Below, piece by piece: positions 52,299-61,157 of a stretch of 64,000 nt of DNA. Every line of letters begins with the position of its first letter. Position 1 is the stretch's first letter. This DNA comes from Flavobacterium crocinum (GTDB lineage: Bacteria; Bacteroidota; Bacteroidia; Flavobacteriales; Flavobacteriaceae): assembly GCF_003122385.1 (NCBI RefSeq), contig NZ_CP029255.1, positions 5,332,001 to 5,396,000 on the forward strand, written 5' to 3'. The notes beneath the pieces are model-generated. The model searched no databases and had not been told where the DNA came from. It saw nothing but the letters and a program-made list of their open reading frames with translations. A program made the position numbers and the translations under genes.

Positions 52299-53558
52299 AT
52301 GTCAACCTCAACAAAATTCACCATTCACGAAGACTGGACTGTCGTTATTCTCGGTTTTCTTATTATTGGAATTTCTCTTTTTATTTTTCTCCCGGAAGTT
52401 CTCGTTTTCAAATGGACAAATGGAACCGATTTAATTTCCAATGTATTCCAAATAAAAAATCTTCAACATATTGGTTTTCAATTTATTTATTTTCTTCTAA
52501 TTGGAAGTATTGGAACTTTTTTAGTTGGAAAATCAGTCAAAAACTACATTCTTGGATTTCCAATAATTTATTTCTTAACTATAATCGCTTTAATTCTTGC
52601 TGGAAATACAGAAGTTAAAGCACTAAATCTAGAAGCTGTAATTTTTAGTTTAGTAATCGGATTATTAATTGGAAACTTCTTTAAACTTCCAAAATGGTTT
52701 CGTTCTGCTCTATCAACTGAACTTTTTGTCAAAATCGGATTGGTTTTGCTGGGAACAAGCGTTATTTTTTCAGATATTCTAAAGGCAGGTTCATTGGGCT
52801 TAATTCAGGCATTGGTGGTTGTTTTATCTGTCTGGTATTTTGCCTTTTGGCTTTGCCGAAAATTAAAAGTTGATGATGAATTAACCATGATGATTTCGAG
52901 TGCCGTTTCGATCTGCGGAGTTTCGGCAGCAATTGCAACTTCCGGAGCCATAAAAGGAGATTCTAAAAAACTGTCTTATGTGATTTCGATGGTTTTGGTT
53001 ACTGCTATTCCCATGATGATTTTTATGCCAATTATAGCAAGTCATTTTAATTTTCCAGAAGAAGTAACCGGAGCCTGGCTCGGAGGTAGTATTGATACTT
53101 CCGGTGCAGTTGTGGCTTCCGGAACTTTGGTTGGTGAAACGGCTTTAAAAATAAGCACGATTGTCAAATTTTCTCAAAATGTTTTATTGGGTTTAGCCGC
53201 TTTTGCCATTTCTATTTATTGGACTTATACGCATAATAAATCGGCTGAAGTTCAGGAATCGAAACCGACACTGAGCGTAATTTGGGAACGTTTTCCAAAG
53301 TTTGTTATCGGGTTTATTGGAGCTTCTATTATTTTCTCCTTTTTCATTGCGCCTGAAAATCGCGAAACCGTAAAAGAAAGTTTAAAAAACCTGCAGGGAC
53401 TTTGGTTCGCTTTGGCTTTTACCAGTATTGGTTTGGAAACTAATTTTAAAGATTTGCTTGAAAACAACAGTAGAAAACCTTTGATAGCATTTTTAACGGC
53501 ACAATTGTTTAATATCATTATTACATTGATTATCGCTTTTTTACTTTTTAAACCTTAA
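52299..53558 (+). CDS. YeiH family putative sulfate exporter
   Basis: A 419-residue inner membrane protein with about 11 helices. KIGLVLLGTSVIFSDILKAG, SAVSICGVSAAIATSGAIKG and GAWLGGSIDTSGAVVASGTL are hallmarks of the YeiH/UPF0324 family, annotated as putative sulfate exporters. The family function is only partly tested, but a sulfate exporter beside two sulfatases fits removal of excess sulfate or sulfite. It is the last gene of locus 1. Confidence 0.85.
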   Translation: MSTSTKFTIHEDWTVVILGFLIIGISLFIFLPEVLVFKWTNGTDLISNVFQIKNLQHIGFQFIYFLLIGSIGTFLVGKSVKNYILGFPIIYFLTIIALILAGNTEVKALNLEAVIFSLVIGLLIGNFFKLPKWFRSALSTELFVKIGLVLLGTSVIFSDILKAGSLGLIQALVVVLSVWYFAFWLCRKLKVDDELTMMISSAVSICGVSAAIATSGAIKGDSKKLSYVISMVLVTAIPMMIFMPIIASHFNFPEEVTGAWLGGSIDTSGAVVASGTLVGETALKISTIVKFSQNVLLGLAAFAISIYWTYTHNKSAEVQESKPTLSVIWERFPKFVIGFIGASIIFSFFIAPENRETVKESLKNLQGLWFALAFTSIGLETNFKDLLENNSRKPLIAFLTAQLFNIIITLIIAFLLFKP

Positions 53559-53599
53559 AAAACGATTTTCTCTTAACTAAACCCGACAGGTTTTAAAAA

Positions 53600-53960
53600 C
53601 CTTCGCGTTTTTCTTCTATTAATAAATTAGTTTTAAATTTTTCAGCTGCCTCCAGCTTTAACCAGAGTCTTACAATTTAATTCCTTTACTATTTACTTAA
53701 AAATGAACCGTTCCTACGGAACTCATTTGAATGGCATAAATTTATTTCAACGGATTAAAATCCGTTGCTACAATATTTTTCATTCCTACGGAATTAAATC
53801 GTAATCATACCTTCAAACATAATTAAAACAATTCAACCAGATATTAATTAGCAATATAAAAGAGCCATTAGGCTCAAACCATTTTGTAGAGCCGGATTTT
53901 AATCCGGTTAAAAAATAACACACCAAAATTAAAGAACCATAGGTTCGATGCATATTTAAT
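53600..53960. repeat. Cluster of short hairpin repeats
   Basis: This gene-free stretch carries GTTCCTACGGAAC, AACGGATTAAAATCCGTT, ATTCCTACGGAAT, GAGCCATTAGGCTC, CCGGATTTTAATCCGG and GAACCATAGGTTC, each a small palindrome, plus a half copy of the CCAGCTTTA repeat near 53648. No gene is supported between 53559 and the leader at 54175. Confidence 0.65.
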
Positions 53961-54174
53961 TGAGCCGATTTAAAAACCTCCCAAGTTTGTCACTGTAATT
54001 CAAATATTAAACCTAAAAAAGCAAGTAAAAACTGTCTAAAACAAAACAGCTTTTAATTGCTTTTATTTTTTCACAAAAAACAAATAAACAACTAAATATC
54101 AATCACTTAAATACATTAAAAATATATTTTAAATTCTTCTGACTACACTTTTTTCTAAAAAAATTAAATAATCT

Positions 54175-54230
54175 TTTGGTTTTCTTTACAATAAAATTAA
54201 CTTTGTCTATAGGATTAGTAGAGTTTAAAA
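54175..54230 (+). promoter_or_regulatory. Promoter and conserved leader block, SusC locus 2
   Basis: TTTG at 54175-54178, 19-base spacer, TAACTTTG at 54198-54205, then the block TCTATAGGATTAGTAGAG and TTTAAAA (54206-54230) identical to locus 1. The shared core suggests the two loci respond to the same regulator or transcript signal. Confidence 0.83.
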
Positions 54231-54246
54231 CATAAAAAACTACATT

Positions 54247-54333
54247 TTGAAAACAACAGCTTATACATCGCATTACAATCTTCCTAAAAAAATCACATAT
54301 AACACCTTCTGTTATATGTGCATGTGCTGTTAA
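54247..54333 (+). CDS. Cysteine-rich leader peptide uORF1, locus 2 (28 aa)
   Basis: TTG start, 28 codons, beginning KTTAYTSHYNLPK and ending FCYMCMCC, four cysteines in the last seven residues. It aligns without gaps to the locus 1 peptide: KTT, HY, LPK, TYNT, MC and CC are kept. It begins 42 bases after the -7 box. Confidence 0.72.
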   Translation: MKTTAYTSHYNLPKKITYNTFCYMCMCC

Positions 54334-54483
54334 GATCCAATTTCATTTTTGTTTTCAATTCGAAAATAAAATCACAAACTAAATTCATACTGACAAATCA
54401 GCGATTAATATCTTATGACATTAAGAGCATAACCATGTCAAAATCATATTAACAAAAAAAATAATAACTAAAACAAGACTATA

Positions 54484-54516
54484 ATGAAAATAATGCACTG
54501 CCCTACTCTTTCATAG
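54484..54516 (+). CDS. Leader peptide uORF2, locus 2 (10 aa)
   Basis: MKIMHCPTLS, same length and position as the polycysteine peptide of locus 1, but with one cysteine only. It may be degenerate, or the common feature may be its length. It ends 6 bases before the conserved hairpin. Confidence 0.45.
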   Translation: MKIMHCPTLS

Positions 54517-54522
54517 TAAAAA

Positions 54523-54546
54523 CCATTTCTGCGGCAACGGAAATGG
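54523..54546 (+). promoter_or_regulatory. Conserved leader hairpin, locus 2
   Basis: CCATTTCTG pairs with CGGAAATGG (9 pairs, one G-U) around the loop CGGCAA, the same as locus 1. The ATG of uORF3 is inside the 3' arm. Confidence 0.72.
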
Positions 54547-54593
54547 CAAGACTCAAAGAACATTTATCACTAAAGAAAGCCTTCGGAAATTGA
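54543..54593 (+). CDS. Leader peptide uORF3, locus 2 (16 aa)
   Basis: MARLKEHLSLKKAFGN; first ten residues as in locus 1 with silent codon changes. Confidence 0.48.
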   Translation: MARLKEHLSLKKAFGN

Positions 54594-54605
54594 CGAATCA
54601 ATTTC
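54586..54605 (+). promoter_or_regulatory. Second leader hairpin, locus 2
   Basis: A perfect 8 bp stem, GAAATTGA with TCAATTTC, loop CGAA, at the uORF3 stop and 33 bases before the SusC start. The sequence differs from the locus 1 hairpin but the position is equivalent. Confidence 0.55.
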
Positions 54606-54638
54606 TCGTATCGCTGTATTATTTAAACCCAAAAAGTA

Positions 54639-57600
54639 ATGAACAAGCAATTACACGCCCTTTTGTGGATTTTTGTGTTCTTAATTTCTACAGGAATTAA
54701 AGCGCAGAATACACAACCCTTAATTAATTCGACCTTAAATGGTACCGTAATCGATCAGGTAACCAATCAGCCAATTCCGGGAGTTACCGTTCAAATAAAA
54801 GGAACAACCCACGCAGCTGTAACCGATTTAGACGGAAAATTCTATTTTCAGACCGGACAAAAATTTCCTTACACATTAGTTGTAAGTTATTTAGGTTATA
54901 TCACTACAGAACATATCGCAACCAAAGATTTCGTTCAGATTTCTTTAAAAGAAGATGTAAAAGAATTAAATGAAATCGTAATCATTGGATACGGAAGCAC
55001 TTCCAAAAAAGATTATACCGGAGCTGCTGAAACTGTAGCCCAAATGTCATTAAAAGCTACACAAAAAACATTAGAAAGTTCGCTTCAGGGTTCTGTTGCG
55101 GGTGTAAACGTAACACAGACTTCGGGTGCTCCGGGTGCGGGAATGAGTATCCGTATTCGCGGCGGAAGTTCTATTCAAGGAGGAAACGAACCGTTGTATG
55201 TAATCGACGGATTTCCGATATATAATTCCGAAGTAACTTCAGGCGTTTTGAGCGGTACGCCGACTAATCCCCTTTCGACTATAAACCCTGCCGATATTGA
55301 ATCGATTACAGTTCTTAAAGATGCTTCTTCTACCGCCATTTATGGTTCCAGAGGAGCCAACGGAGTTGTTATTATTACAACTAAAAAAGGTTCAAATACT
55401 GTAACAACTGTCAATTATGACTTTACAATCGGTCAGCAGGAAGTTCGAAAAAAAATTGATTTATTAGATGCACAAGGTTTTTCAAGATTGCGAAATGCAG
55501 CCTTATATGATTCTAATCCGTCAGGCGGACCAAATCAATATTTGAGTGAGGCACAAATTGCTCAGCTCGGAAAAGGAACGGACTGGCAGGATGCTGCTTT
55601 CCAAAAAGGATTAACACAAAATCATCAATTGAGTATTTCCGGCGGAAACAATCAGACCAAATTTGCGGTTTCCGGAAACTATTACAATCAGGAAGGAATT
55701 ATTAAAAATACAGGTTTTGAACGTTTCAGTACTCGTATCAATTTAACTTCAAAAATTAGTAGTAAAGCGAGATTTGGATTGAACTTAACTCTTGCTGAAA
55801 CCAAATCAAAAGTAGCTCCAAGCGGTTTAATTACTGCTTTAATAAGCATGCCTCCTACGGCAACTATTTATGAACCGGACGGAACTTATACTTTAAGAAA
55901 TCCGTTTGAGAATATTTTTGCCAATCCGATAGCAACTTTAAACGAACGTAAAAATCAATCTATTACCGATCGTATTTTGGGAACTGTTTACGGCGAATAT
56001 GATCTTTTGAAGAATTTAGTTTTAAAAGTTTCTTTTGGAACTGATGTTATTTTCAACAAGGAAAAAAGTTATCTGCCTGCTAGTATTTACGAAGGTTCTA
56101 TTACCAACGGAGAAGGAAAAATTGGTAATGCCGATTCGAAAAGCTGGTTAAACGAAAACACTTTAACCTATACTACAGTTTTTGGCGAAAAACACCATTT
56201 GAATGCTTTAGCAGGTTATACGCAGCAAAGATCTACCAGAGAATTTTCGACTGCAGGATCACAACAATATGTAAACGACATTACCGGTTATTACAGTTTA
56301 CAAAGCGGTAATATTGCTTTAATGCCTTCTTCCGGTGAAAGTACCTGGGCATTGAATTCTTATTTATCAAGAGTAAATTACAATTACGATTCAAAATATT
56401 TCCTGACCGGAAGTATCCGTGCTGATGGTTCTTCCCGTTTTGGAAAAGACAATAAATGGGGTTATTTCCCATCTGTTGCGGCCGCTTGGCAGATTAGCAA
56501 CGAAAGCTTTTTTGAACCGCTTAAAAAAATCGTTAACAACTTAAAAATTAGAAGCAGCTGGGGTGCCACAGGAAATCAGGAAATTGGAGAATATCAGTCT
56601 TTATCTACTTTAACAAGTGTAAAATATCTTTTTGGAGATCAGATTTATACGGGTTTTACGCCTACGCGAATTGCCAACGACAATTTAGGATGGGAATTAA
56701 CGAATCAGTTTGATGCTGGGGTTGATGTTGGTTTTTTCGAGGATAAATTGAATTTAACAGTTGATGTCTATCGTAAAACAACCAAAAACTTATTGTTAGA
56801 TGTTCAGCTTCCTTATACAACCGGATTTACTTCTTCTCTACAAAATTTTGGTTCTGTTCAGAATCAGGGAATCGAATTAGGTTTGAATGCTTCTCTTGGA
56901 AATACAGCTTTTTCCTGGACATCCAACTTTAATATTGCCTTTAATAGAAACAAAATTATTGCTTTAGGAAATGGTGCTGAATTTTACACTTTCGGAAATT
57001 ATATTTTAAAAGTGGGTCAGTCTTTAGGTACTTTTTACGGTGCTGTTACGGACGGAATTTTACAAACGGATGAAGTTGCCACAAAAGGGGTGTTCACAGG
57101 AAATGCAACGCCAAAAGCGGGAGATCGTTTATACAAAGATATCAACGGAGACGGCGCTTTTACAACAGCAGCAGACAGAACCAGTATTGGTGATGCACAA
57201 CCTGATTTTGTTTTCGGATTCTCGAATAATTTTACTTACAGAGGTTTTGAATTAGCGGTTTTAGTAAATGGTTCGGTTGGAAATAAAATTTTGAACGGAA
57301 ACTTGCAGGCTTTAGAATTATACAACGGACAGCAAAATGCCTCTACTTCTGCTTTAGATGCATGGACCCCAACAAATCCTAGTAATACAACGCCAAGAGC
57401 AAAACTAGATCCTGCACCGGTTTTCTCTAACCGATTTGTGGAAGATGGTTCTTTCGTTCGATTAAAAAATATCACTTTAAGCTACAATCTGCCTAAGAAA
57501 TTATCCGAAAAACTAAGCTTGACTTCAGTAAAATTCCGTGTCATTGGAGAAAACTTACTGACCTGGACAAAATACACTGGTTTTGATCCGGAAGTCACAA

Positions 57601-57686
57601 ACGGAACAACGATTTCTCCAGGAACAGATACCGGAATTTATCCAGCTTCTAAAACTATTTCAGGCGGATTAAGTGTAACATTCTAA
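54639..57686 (+). CDS. SusC/RagA family TonB-linked outer membrane protein, locus 2
   Basis: A 1015-residue paralogue of the locus 1 SusC. Signal peptide (to IKAQ), LNGTVIDQVTNQPIPGVTV domain, plug with NEIVIIGYGSTSKKD, IRGGSSIQGGNEPLYVIDG and SITVLKDASSTAIYGSRGANG, barrel to the final SVTF. The N-terminal 115 residues are especially close to locus 1, while the barrel differs more, suggesting a duplicated system with a different ligand. Confidence 0.95.
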   Translation: MNKQLHALLWIFVFLISTGIKAQNTQPLINSTLNGTVIDQVTNQPIPGVTVQIKGTTHAAVTDLDGKFYFQTGQKFPYTLVVSYLGYITTEHIATKDFVQISLKEDVKELNEIVIIGYGSTSKKDYTGAAETVAQMSLKATQKTLESSLQGSVAGVNVTQTSGAPGAGMSIRIRGGSSIQGGNEPLYVIDGFPIYNSEVTSGVLSGTPTNPLSTINPADIESITVLKDASSTAIYGSRGANGVVIITTKKGSNTVTTVNYDFTIGQQEVRKKIDLLDAQGFSRLRNAALYDSNPSGGPNQYLSEAQIAQLGKGTDWQDAAFQKGLTQNHQLSISGGNNQTKFAVSGNYYNQEGIIKNTGFERFSTRINLTSKISSKARFGLNLTLAETKSKVAPSGLITALISMPPTATIYEPDGTYTLRNPFENIFANPIATLNERKNQSITDRILGTVYGEYDLLKNLVLKVSFGTDVIFNKEKSYLPASIYEGSITNGEGKIGNADSKSWLNENTLTYTTVFGEKHHLNALAGYTQQRSTREFSTAGSQQYVNDITGYYSLQSGNIALMPSSGESTWALNSYLSRVNYNYDSKYFLTGSIRADGSSRFGKDNKWGYFPSVAAAWQISNESFFEPLKKIVNNLKIRSSWGATGNQEIGEYQSLSTLTSVKYLFGDQIYTGFTPTRIANDNLGWELTNQFDAGVDVGFFEDKLNLTVDVYRKTTKNLLLDVQLPYTTGFTSSLQNFGSVQNQGIELGLNASLGNTAFSWTSNFNIAFNRNKIIALGNGAEFYTFGNYILKVGQSLGTFYGAVTDGILQTDEVATKGVFTGNATPKAGDRLYKDINGDGAFTTAADRTSIGDAQPDFVFGFSNNFTYRGFELAVLVNGSVGNKILNGNLQALELYNGQQNASTSALDAWTPTNPSNTTPRAKLDPAPVFSNRFVEDGSFVRLKNITLSYNLPKKLSEKLSLTSVKFRVIGENLLTWTKYTGFDPEVTNGTTISPGTDTGIYPASKTISGGLSVTF

Positions 57687-57696
57687 AAGATTTAAC

Positions 57697-59145
57697 ATGA
57701 AAAAACTAATTATATTCAGTTTTGTAGCCCTCTTTTTAATCAGTGCCTGCAATCCTTTAGACGAAGATCCGAAAGCTTTCATTTCGTCTACCAACTTTTA
57801 TAAAACAACTGAAGATGCCGATGCAGCCGTAATTGCGATTCACAACGCCATCAACAGTTCAACACATACTTTGTACAATCGTTTAATTCAGATTGCTACC
57901 GAAATGGCAACAGACGATTACGAAGCGGGGCCAAGAGCCAGAAATGCTCATGTTAGAGCTTTATCAAACCTGACTCATGATGCTTCAAACGATCGTATGA
58001 TCGAATTGTGGAGACAGAGTTACGATGGAATCAACAGAGCAAATGTGGCTATTGATAATATTGCTAAAAACCCAAATCTTAATTCTCAGAAAGACAAAGA
58101 TTTAATTAATGAAGCGAAGTTTTTAAGAGCACTTTTGTATTTCAATTTAGTAAGATGGTTTGGAGATGTTCCGTTGGTTTTGCACGAAACAACGGTTTTA
58201 ACACCGGAAGCTATTAATGTTTCGAACACACCGGAAGCCGATGTTTACACCCAAATTGAAAATGATTTGATTGATGCAGAAGCTCTTCCTGTAGTTCAGG
58301 AAAATAAAGGAAGAGTTACAGCAGGTGCAGCAAAAAGCATTTTGGCAAAAGTATATTTAACCGAGAAAAAATGGCAGAAAGCAGCTGAAAAAAGTAAAGA
58401 AATCATCGACAGTAAGGTTTATGATTTATTTGAAAATTATGCTGACGTTTTTAATGTGGCAACCAAAAACGGAAAAGAACATATTTTCTCAGCTCAGTTT
58501 AAAGGTTTAACGAATTGGAACGGAAACATGCTGGCTTCTACAGCAGCACCGACTTCTGTTCCCGGAATTGCAGGAGATCAGGCTGATGCTTTACATAAAG
58601 AAGGCGGTCTTTTTGAAGCTTTCGCTGAAGATGATAAAAGAAAGTACATCACGTTTGCAGTAGAATTTGTAAGTCCAACTGATGGGAAAACCTATAAAGT
58701 GACGCCTCATTTCAATAAATATTATGATCCTTCGACACCAGCTTCTCCTGGACAATCTTCTAAAAACACGCCAATTATAAGATTTGCTGAAGTTTTATTG
58801 ATTTATGCTGAAGCTGTAAACGAACAAAACGGGGGCCCAACAACAGAAGCTTATGCAGCAGTAGATCGGGTGAGAACTAGAGCAGGGATTCCATTATTAG
58901 CGACGACATCGCCAGGATTAAGTCAGGATGCTTTTAGAGAAGCTGTTTTTGAAGAAAGGAGAAAAGAATTGGTTTACGAATATCAGCGCTGGTTTGATTT
59001 AGCAAGAAGAGGCCCAGATTATTTTGTGGCAAAATTAAAAGCAGCAGGAAAAACAAACGCACAGCCAAAACATGTTCACTTCCCTATTCCACAAAGAGAA
59101 CTGGATTTGAACCCAAATTTGAAACAGGTTCCAGCTTGGAGGTAA
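57697..59145 (+). CDS. SusD/RagB family outer membrane lipoprotein, locus 2
   Basis: A 482-residue lipoprotein (lipobox LISAC). SusD segments: EDADAAVIAIHNAI, EAKFLRALLYFNLVRWFGDVPLV, and the C-terminal EERRKELVYEYQRWFDLARRG with HFPIPQRELDLNP. It begins 10 bases after SusC and is the partner lid protein. Confidence 0.94.
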   Translation: MKKLIIFSFVALFLISACNPLDEDPKAFISSTNFYKTTEDADAAVIAIHNAINSSTHTLYNRLIQIATEMATDDYEAGPRARNAHVRALSNLTHDASNDRMIELWRQSYDGINRANVAIDNIAKNPNLNSQKDKDLINEAKFLRALLYFNLVRWFGDVPLVLHETTVLTPEAINVSNTPEADVYTQIENDLIDAEALPVVQENKGRVTAGAAKSILAKVYLTEKKWQKAAEKSKEIIDSKVYDLFENYADVFNVATKNGKEHIFSAQFKGLTNWNGNMLASTAAPTSVPGIAGDQADALHKEGGLFEAFAEDDKRKYITFAVEFVSPTDGKTYKVTPHFNKYYDPSTPASPGQSSKNTPIIRFAEVLLIYAEAVNEQNGGPTTEAYAAVDRVRTRAGIPLLATTSPGLSQDAFREAVFEERRKELVYEYQRWFDLARRGPDYFVAKLKAAGKTNAQPKHVHFPIPQRELDLNPNLKQVPAWR

Positions 59146-59152
59146 TTTTTTT

Positions 59153-59293
59153 TGAAACACATAGAAACATAGGTTTTTCTGCTTGTGAAAAAGAATATAA
59201 AAGAGAAATACATTTCTCAACACATAGCTATGATTTTTATTACGAGTGAAACGCCTTACTAAGTCTATAAAATCTATGTTTCTATGTGTTTCA
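59153..59293. repeat. Long palindrome of the 'AAACACATAGAAACATAG' family
   Basis: Arms TTTGAAACACATAGAAACAT and ATGTTTCTATGTGTTTCAAA, with ACACATAGCTATG and GAGTGAAACGCC inside. It occupies the susD-sulfatase junction, as in locus 1. Confidence 0.78.
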
Positions 59294-59339
59294 AAAAATT
59301 AATAATTAAAAAATATACTAACAGTAAATTATAAATAAA

Positions 59340-60992
59340 ATGAATAAAAGAATAAACATTTTATTTTCTGTCTTATTGACAGGAATAATTGGTACTTACG
59401 AAGCCAGCGCCCAAAATGCATCCTCAAAACCCAACGTAATTTTAATTATGGTGGATGATATGGGGTATTCAGATTTAGGAAATTATGGTTCAGAAATTAA
59501 AACGCCAAATCTGGATCGTTTAGCGAAAGAAGGAACTCGTCTTCGTGAGTTTTACAACAACTCAATCTGTGCGCCAACCAGAGCTTCTTTATTAACAGGT
59601 CAATATCAGCACAAAGCGGGAGTTGGTTATTTTGATGTGAATTTAGGTTTGCCTGCTTATCAAGGTTATTTAAACAAAGAATCTCTGACTTTGGGAGAAG
59701 TTTTCCGCTCAGGAGGTTACAGCACTTTAATGTCAGGAAAATGGCACGTTGGTTCTGAAGATCAGGCACAATGGCCAAATCAGAGAGGTTTTGATAAATT
59801 TTACGGAATCTTAAAAGGTGCGGCTAATTATTTTGATACCAAACCGCTTCCTTTCGGGAAAACAGCTTATCCGGTTAAAATGATTCGTAATAACGAAGAA
59901 TTACATCCAAAAGATGATTCTTACTACTTTACAGATGAAATTGGAAACAATGCAGTTACTTTCTTAGACGAACAAAATAAAGAAAACAAACCTTTCTTTT
60001 TGTACTTAGCTTTTACTGCTCCGCACTGGCCATTACAGGCAAAAGCAGTTGACATTGCAAAATACAGAGGTAAATTTGACGAAGGCTGGGATGCTTTAAG
60101 AGAAAAAAGAATCAAAAAATTAAGAGAAAATGGAATCTTACTGCCAAATCAGACAATTGCTCCAAGAGACCCTGAAGTTCCAGAATGGGATAAATTGACT
60201 TATGATGAAAAACAATTTTGGAAAGCCAAAATGGAAGTTTATGCCGCAATGGTTGACAACATGGATCAAAACGTTGGAAAAGTTCTAGACAAACTTAAAG
60301 CTTTAAAGAAAGACAAAAACACTTTAATCATTTTCATTGCAGACAATGGCGCTCAAGGCGGATTCAATACGTACAATCCGTTAAGAAGAGGTTTAGTTCG
60401 TAACGACGGCCCAATTGGAAGTTCTGGATCTTTTGATTATCAGGAACAAAACTGGGCTTATTTGTCTAATACGCCATTACAGGATTATAAAAACAATATG
60501 CACGAAGGCGGTTTCAGTTCGCCATTTATTGCCTGGTATCCATCAAAAATTAAAGCGGGAAGAATTGATAAAGGAACGGGACACATAATTGACCTTGCTC
60601 CTACTTTCTATGAATTGGCCGGAATTGAATATCCTAAAAACTTAAATGGTGTAAATTCTAATCCGCTTCCGGGGAAAAGTTTATTGCCGGTTTTATTTGA
60701 TAATGCATCAGAAGTAAACAGAGGTACACCATTATTTTGGGAAAGAGCGGGAAACAGAGCCGTAAGAGAAGGAAAATGGAAATTGGTTTCTATTTATCCG
60801 TCTTACCAATGGGAACTTTACGATCTTGAAGCAGACCGCGGAGAAACAACTAATGTTGCGGCTCAAAACCCGGGAATTGTAAATGATCTTTCAGCAAAAT
60901 ATTTTGACTGGGCAGATAAAACAGGAGTCGTAGAATACAGTAAATTCAAACAAAAAAACGAATTAATTCCAGGTGCTGCTCCAAAAAAATAA
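59340..60992 (+). CDS. Secreted arylsulfatase (formylglycine type), locus 2
   Basis: A 550-residue sulfatase with signal peptide (to EASAQ). ILIMVDDMGYSDLGNYG supplies metal ligands. The signature is CAPTRASLLTGQ with Cys77 as the formylglycine site; GKWHVGSEDQ and IADNGAQGG follow. It is related to the locus 1 enzyme at 46287. Double terminators follow. Confidence 0.93.
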   Translation: MNKRINILFSVLLTGIIGTYEASAQNASSKPNVILIMVDDMGYSDLGNYGSEIKTPNLDRLAKEGTRLREFYNNSICAPTRASLLTGQYQHKAGVGYFDVNLGLPAYQGYLNKESLTLGEVFRSGGYSTLMSGKWHVGSEDQAQWPNQRGFDKFYGILKGAANYFDTKPLPFGKTAYPVKMIRNNEELHPKDDSYYFTDEIGNNAVTFLDEQNKENKPFFLYLAFTAPHWPLQAKAVDIAKYRGKFDEGWDALREKRIKKLRENGILLPNQTIAPRDPEVPEWDKLTYDEKQFWKAKMEVYAAMVDNMDQNVGKVLDKLKALKKDKNTLIIFIADNGAQGGFNTYNPLRRGLVRNDGPIGSSGSFDYQEQNWAYLSNTPLQDYKNNMHEGGFSSPFIAWYPSKIKAGRIDKGTGHIIDLAPTFYELAGIEYPKNLNGVNSNPLPGKSLLPVLFDNASEVNRGTPLFWERAGNRAVREGKWKLVSIYPSYQWELYDLEADRGETTNVAAQNPGIVNDLSAKYFDWADKTGVVEYSKFKQKNELIPGAAPKK

Positions 60993-61024
60993 TTACTTTT
61001 TTTGATATTTTTAGTAATTATGAC

Positions 61025-61057
61025 AAAAAGCGATTGTTATTAAAACAGTCGCTTTTT
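61025..61057 (+). terminator. Terminator after the locus 2 sulfatase
   Basis: Stem AAAAAGCGATTGTT with AACAGTCGCTTTTT, 14 pairs including one G-U, 5-base loop, and T residues in the 3' arm. Confidence 0.75.
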
Positions 61058-61099
61058 AAAACAAAAAAATGGTCTACAAGCCAAATGTTCCTAGGAACA

Positions 61100-61134
61100 A
61101 AAAGGGCTGTCTCAAAAGTTTGGACAGCCCTTTT
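61100..61134. terminator. Bidirectional terminator between the sulfatase and rocD genes
   Basis: A 12 bp stem, AAAAGGGCTGTC with GACAGCCCTTTT, 11-base loop, A run on one side and T run on the other. It serves the convergent sulfatase and rocD genes. Confidence 0.85.
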
Positions 61135-61157
61135 CTATTTTAAATTTCTAAAGAAAA

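Noticed and set aside
53600-53960. CRISPR array
   Set aside because: The short palindromes differ from each other and have no regular repeat-spacer period; no cas gene is present.
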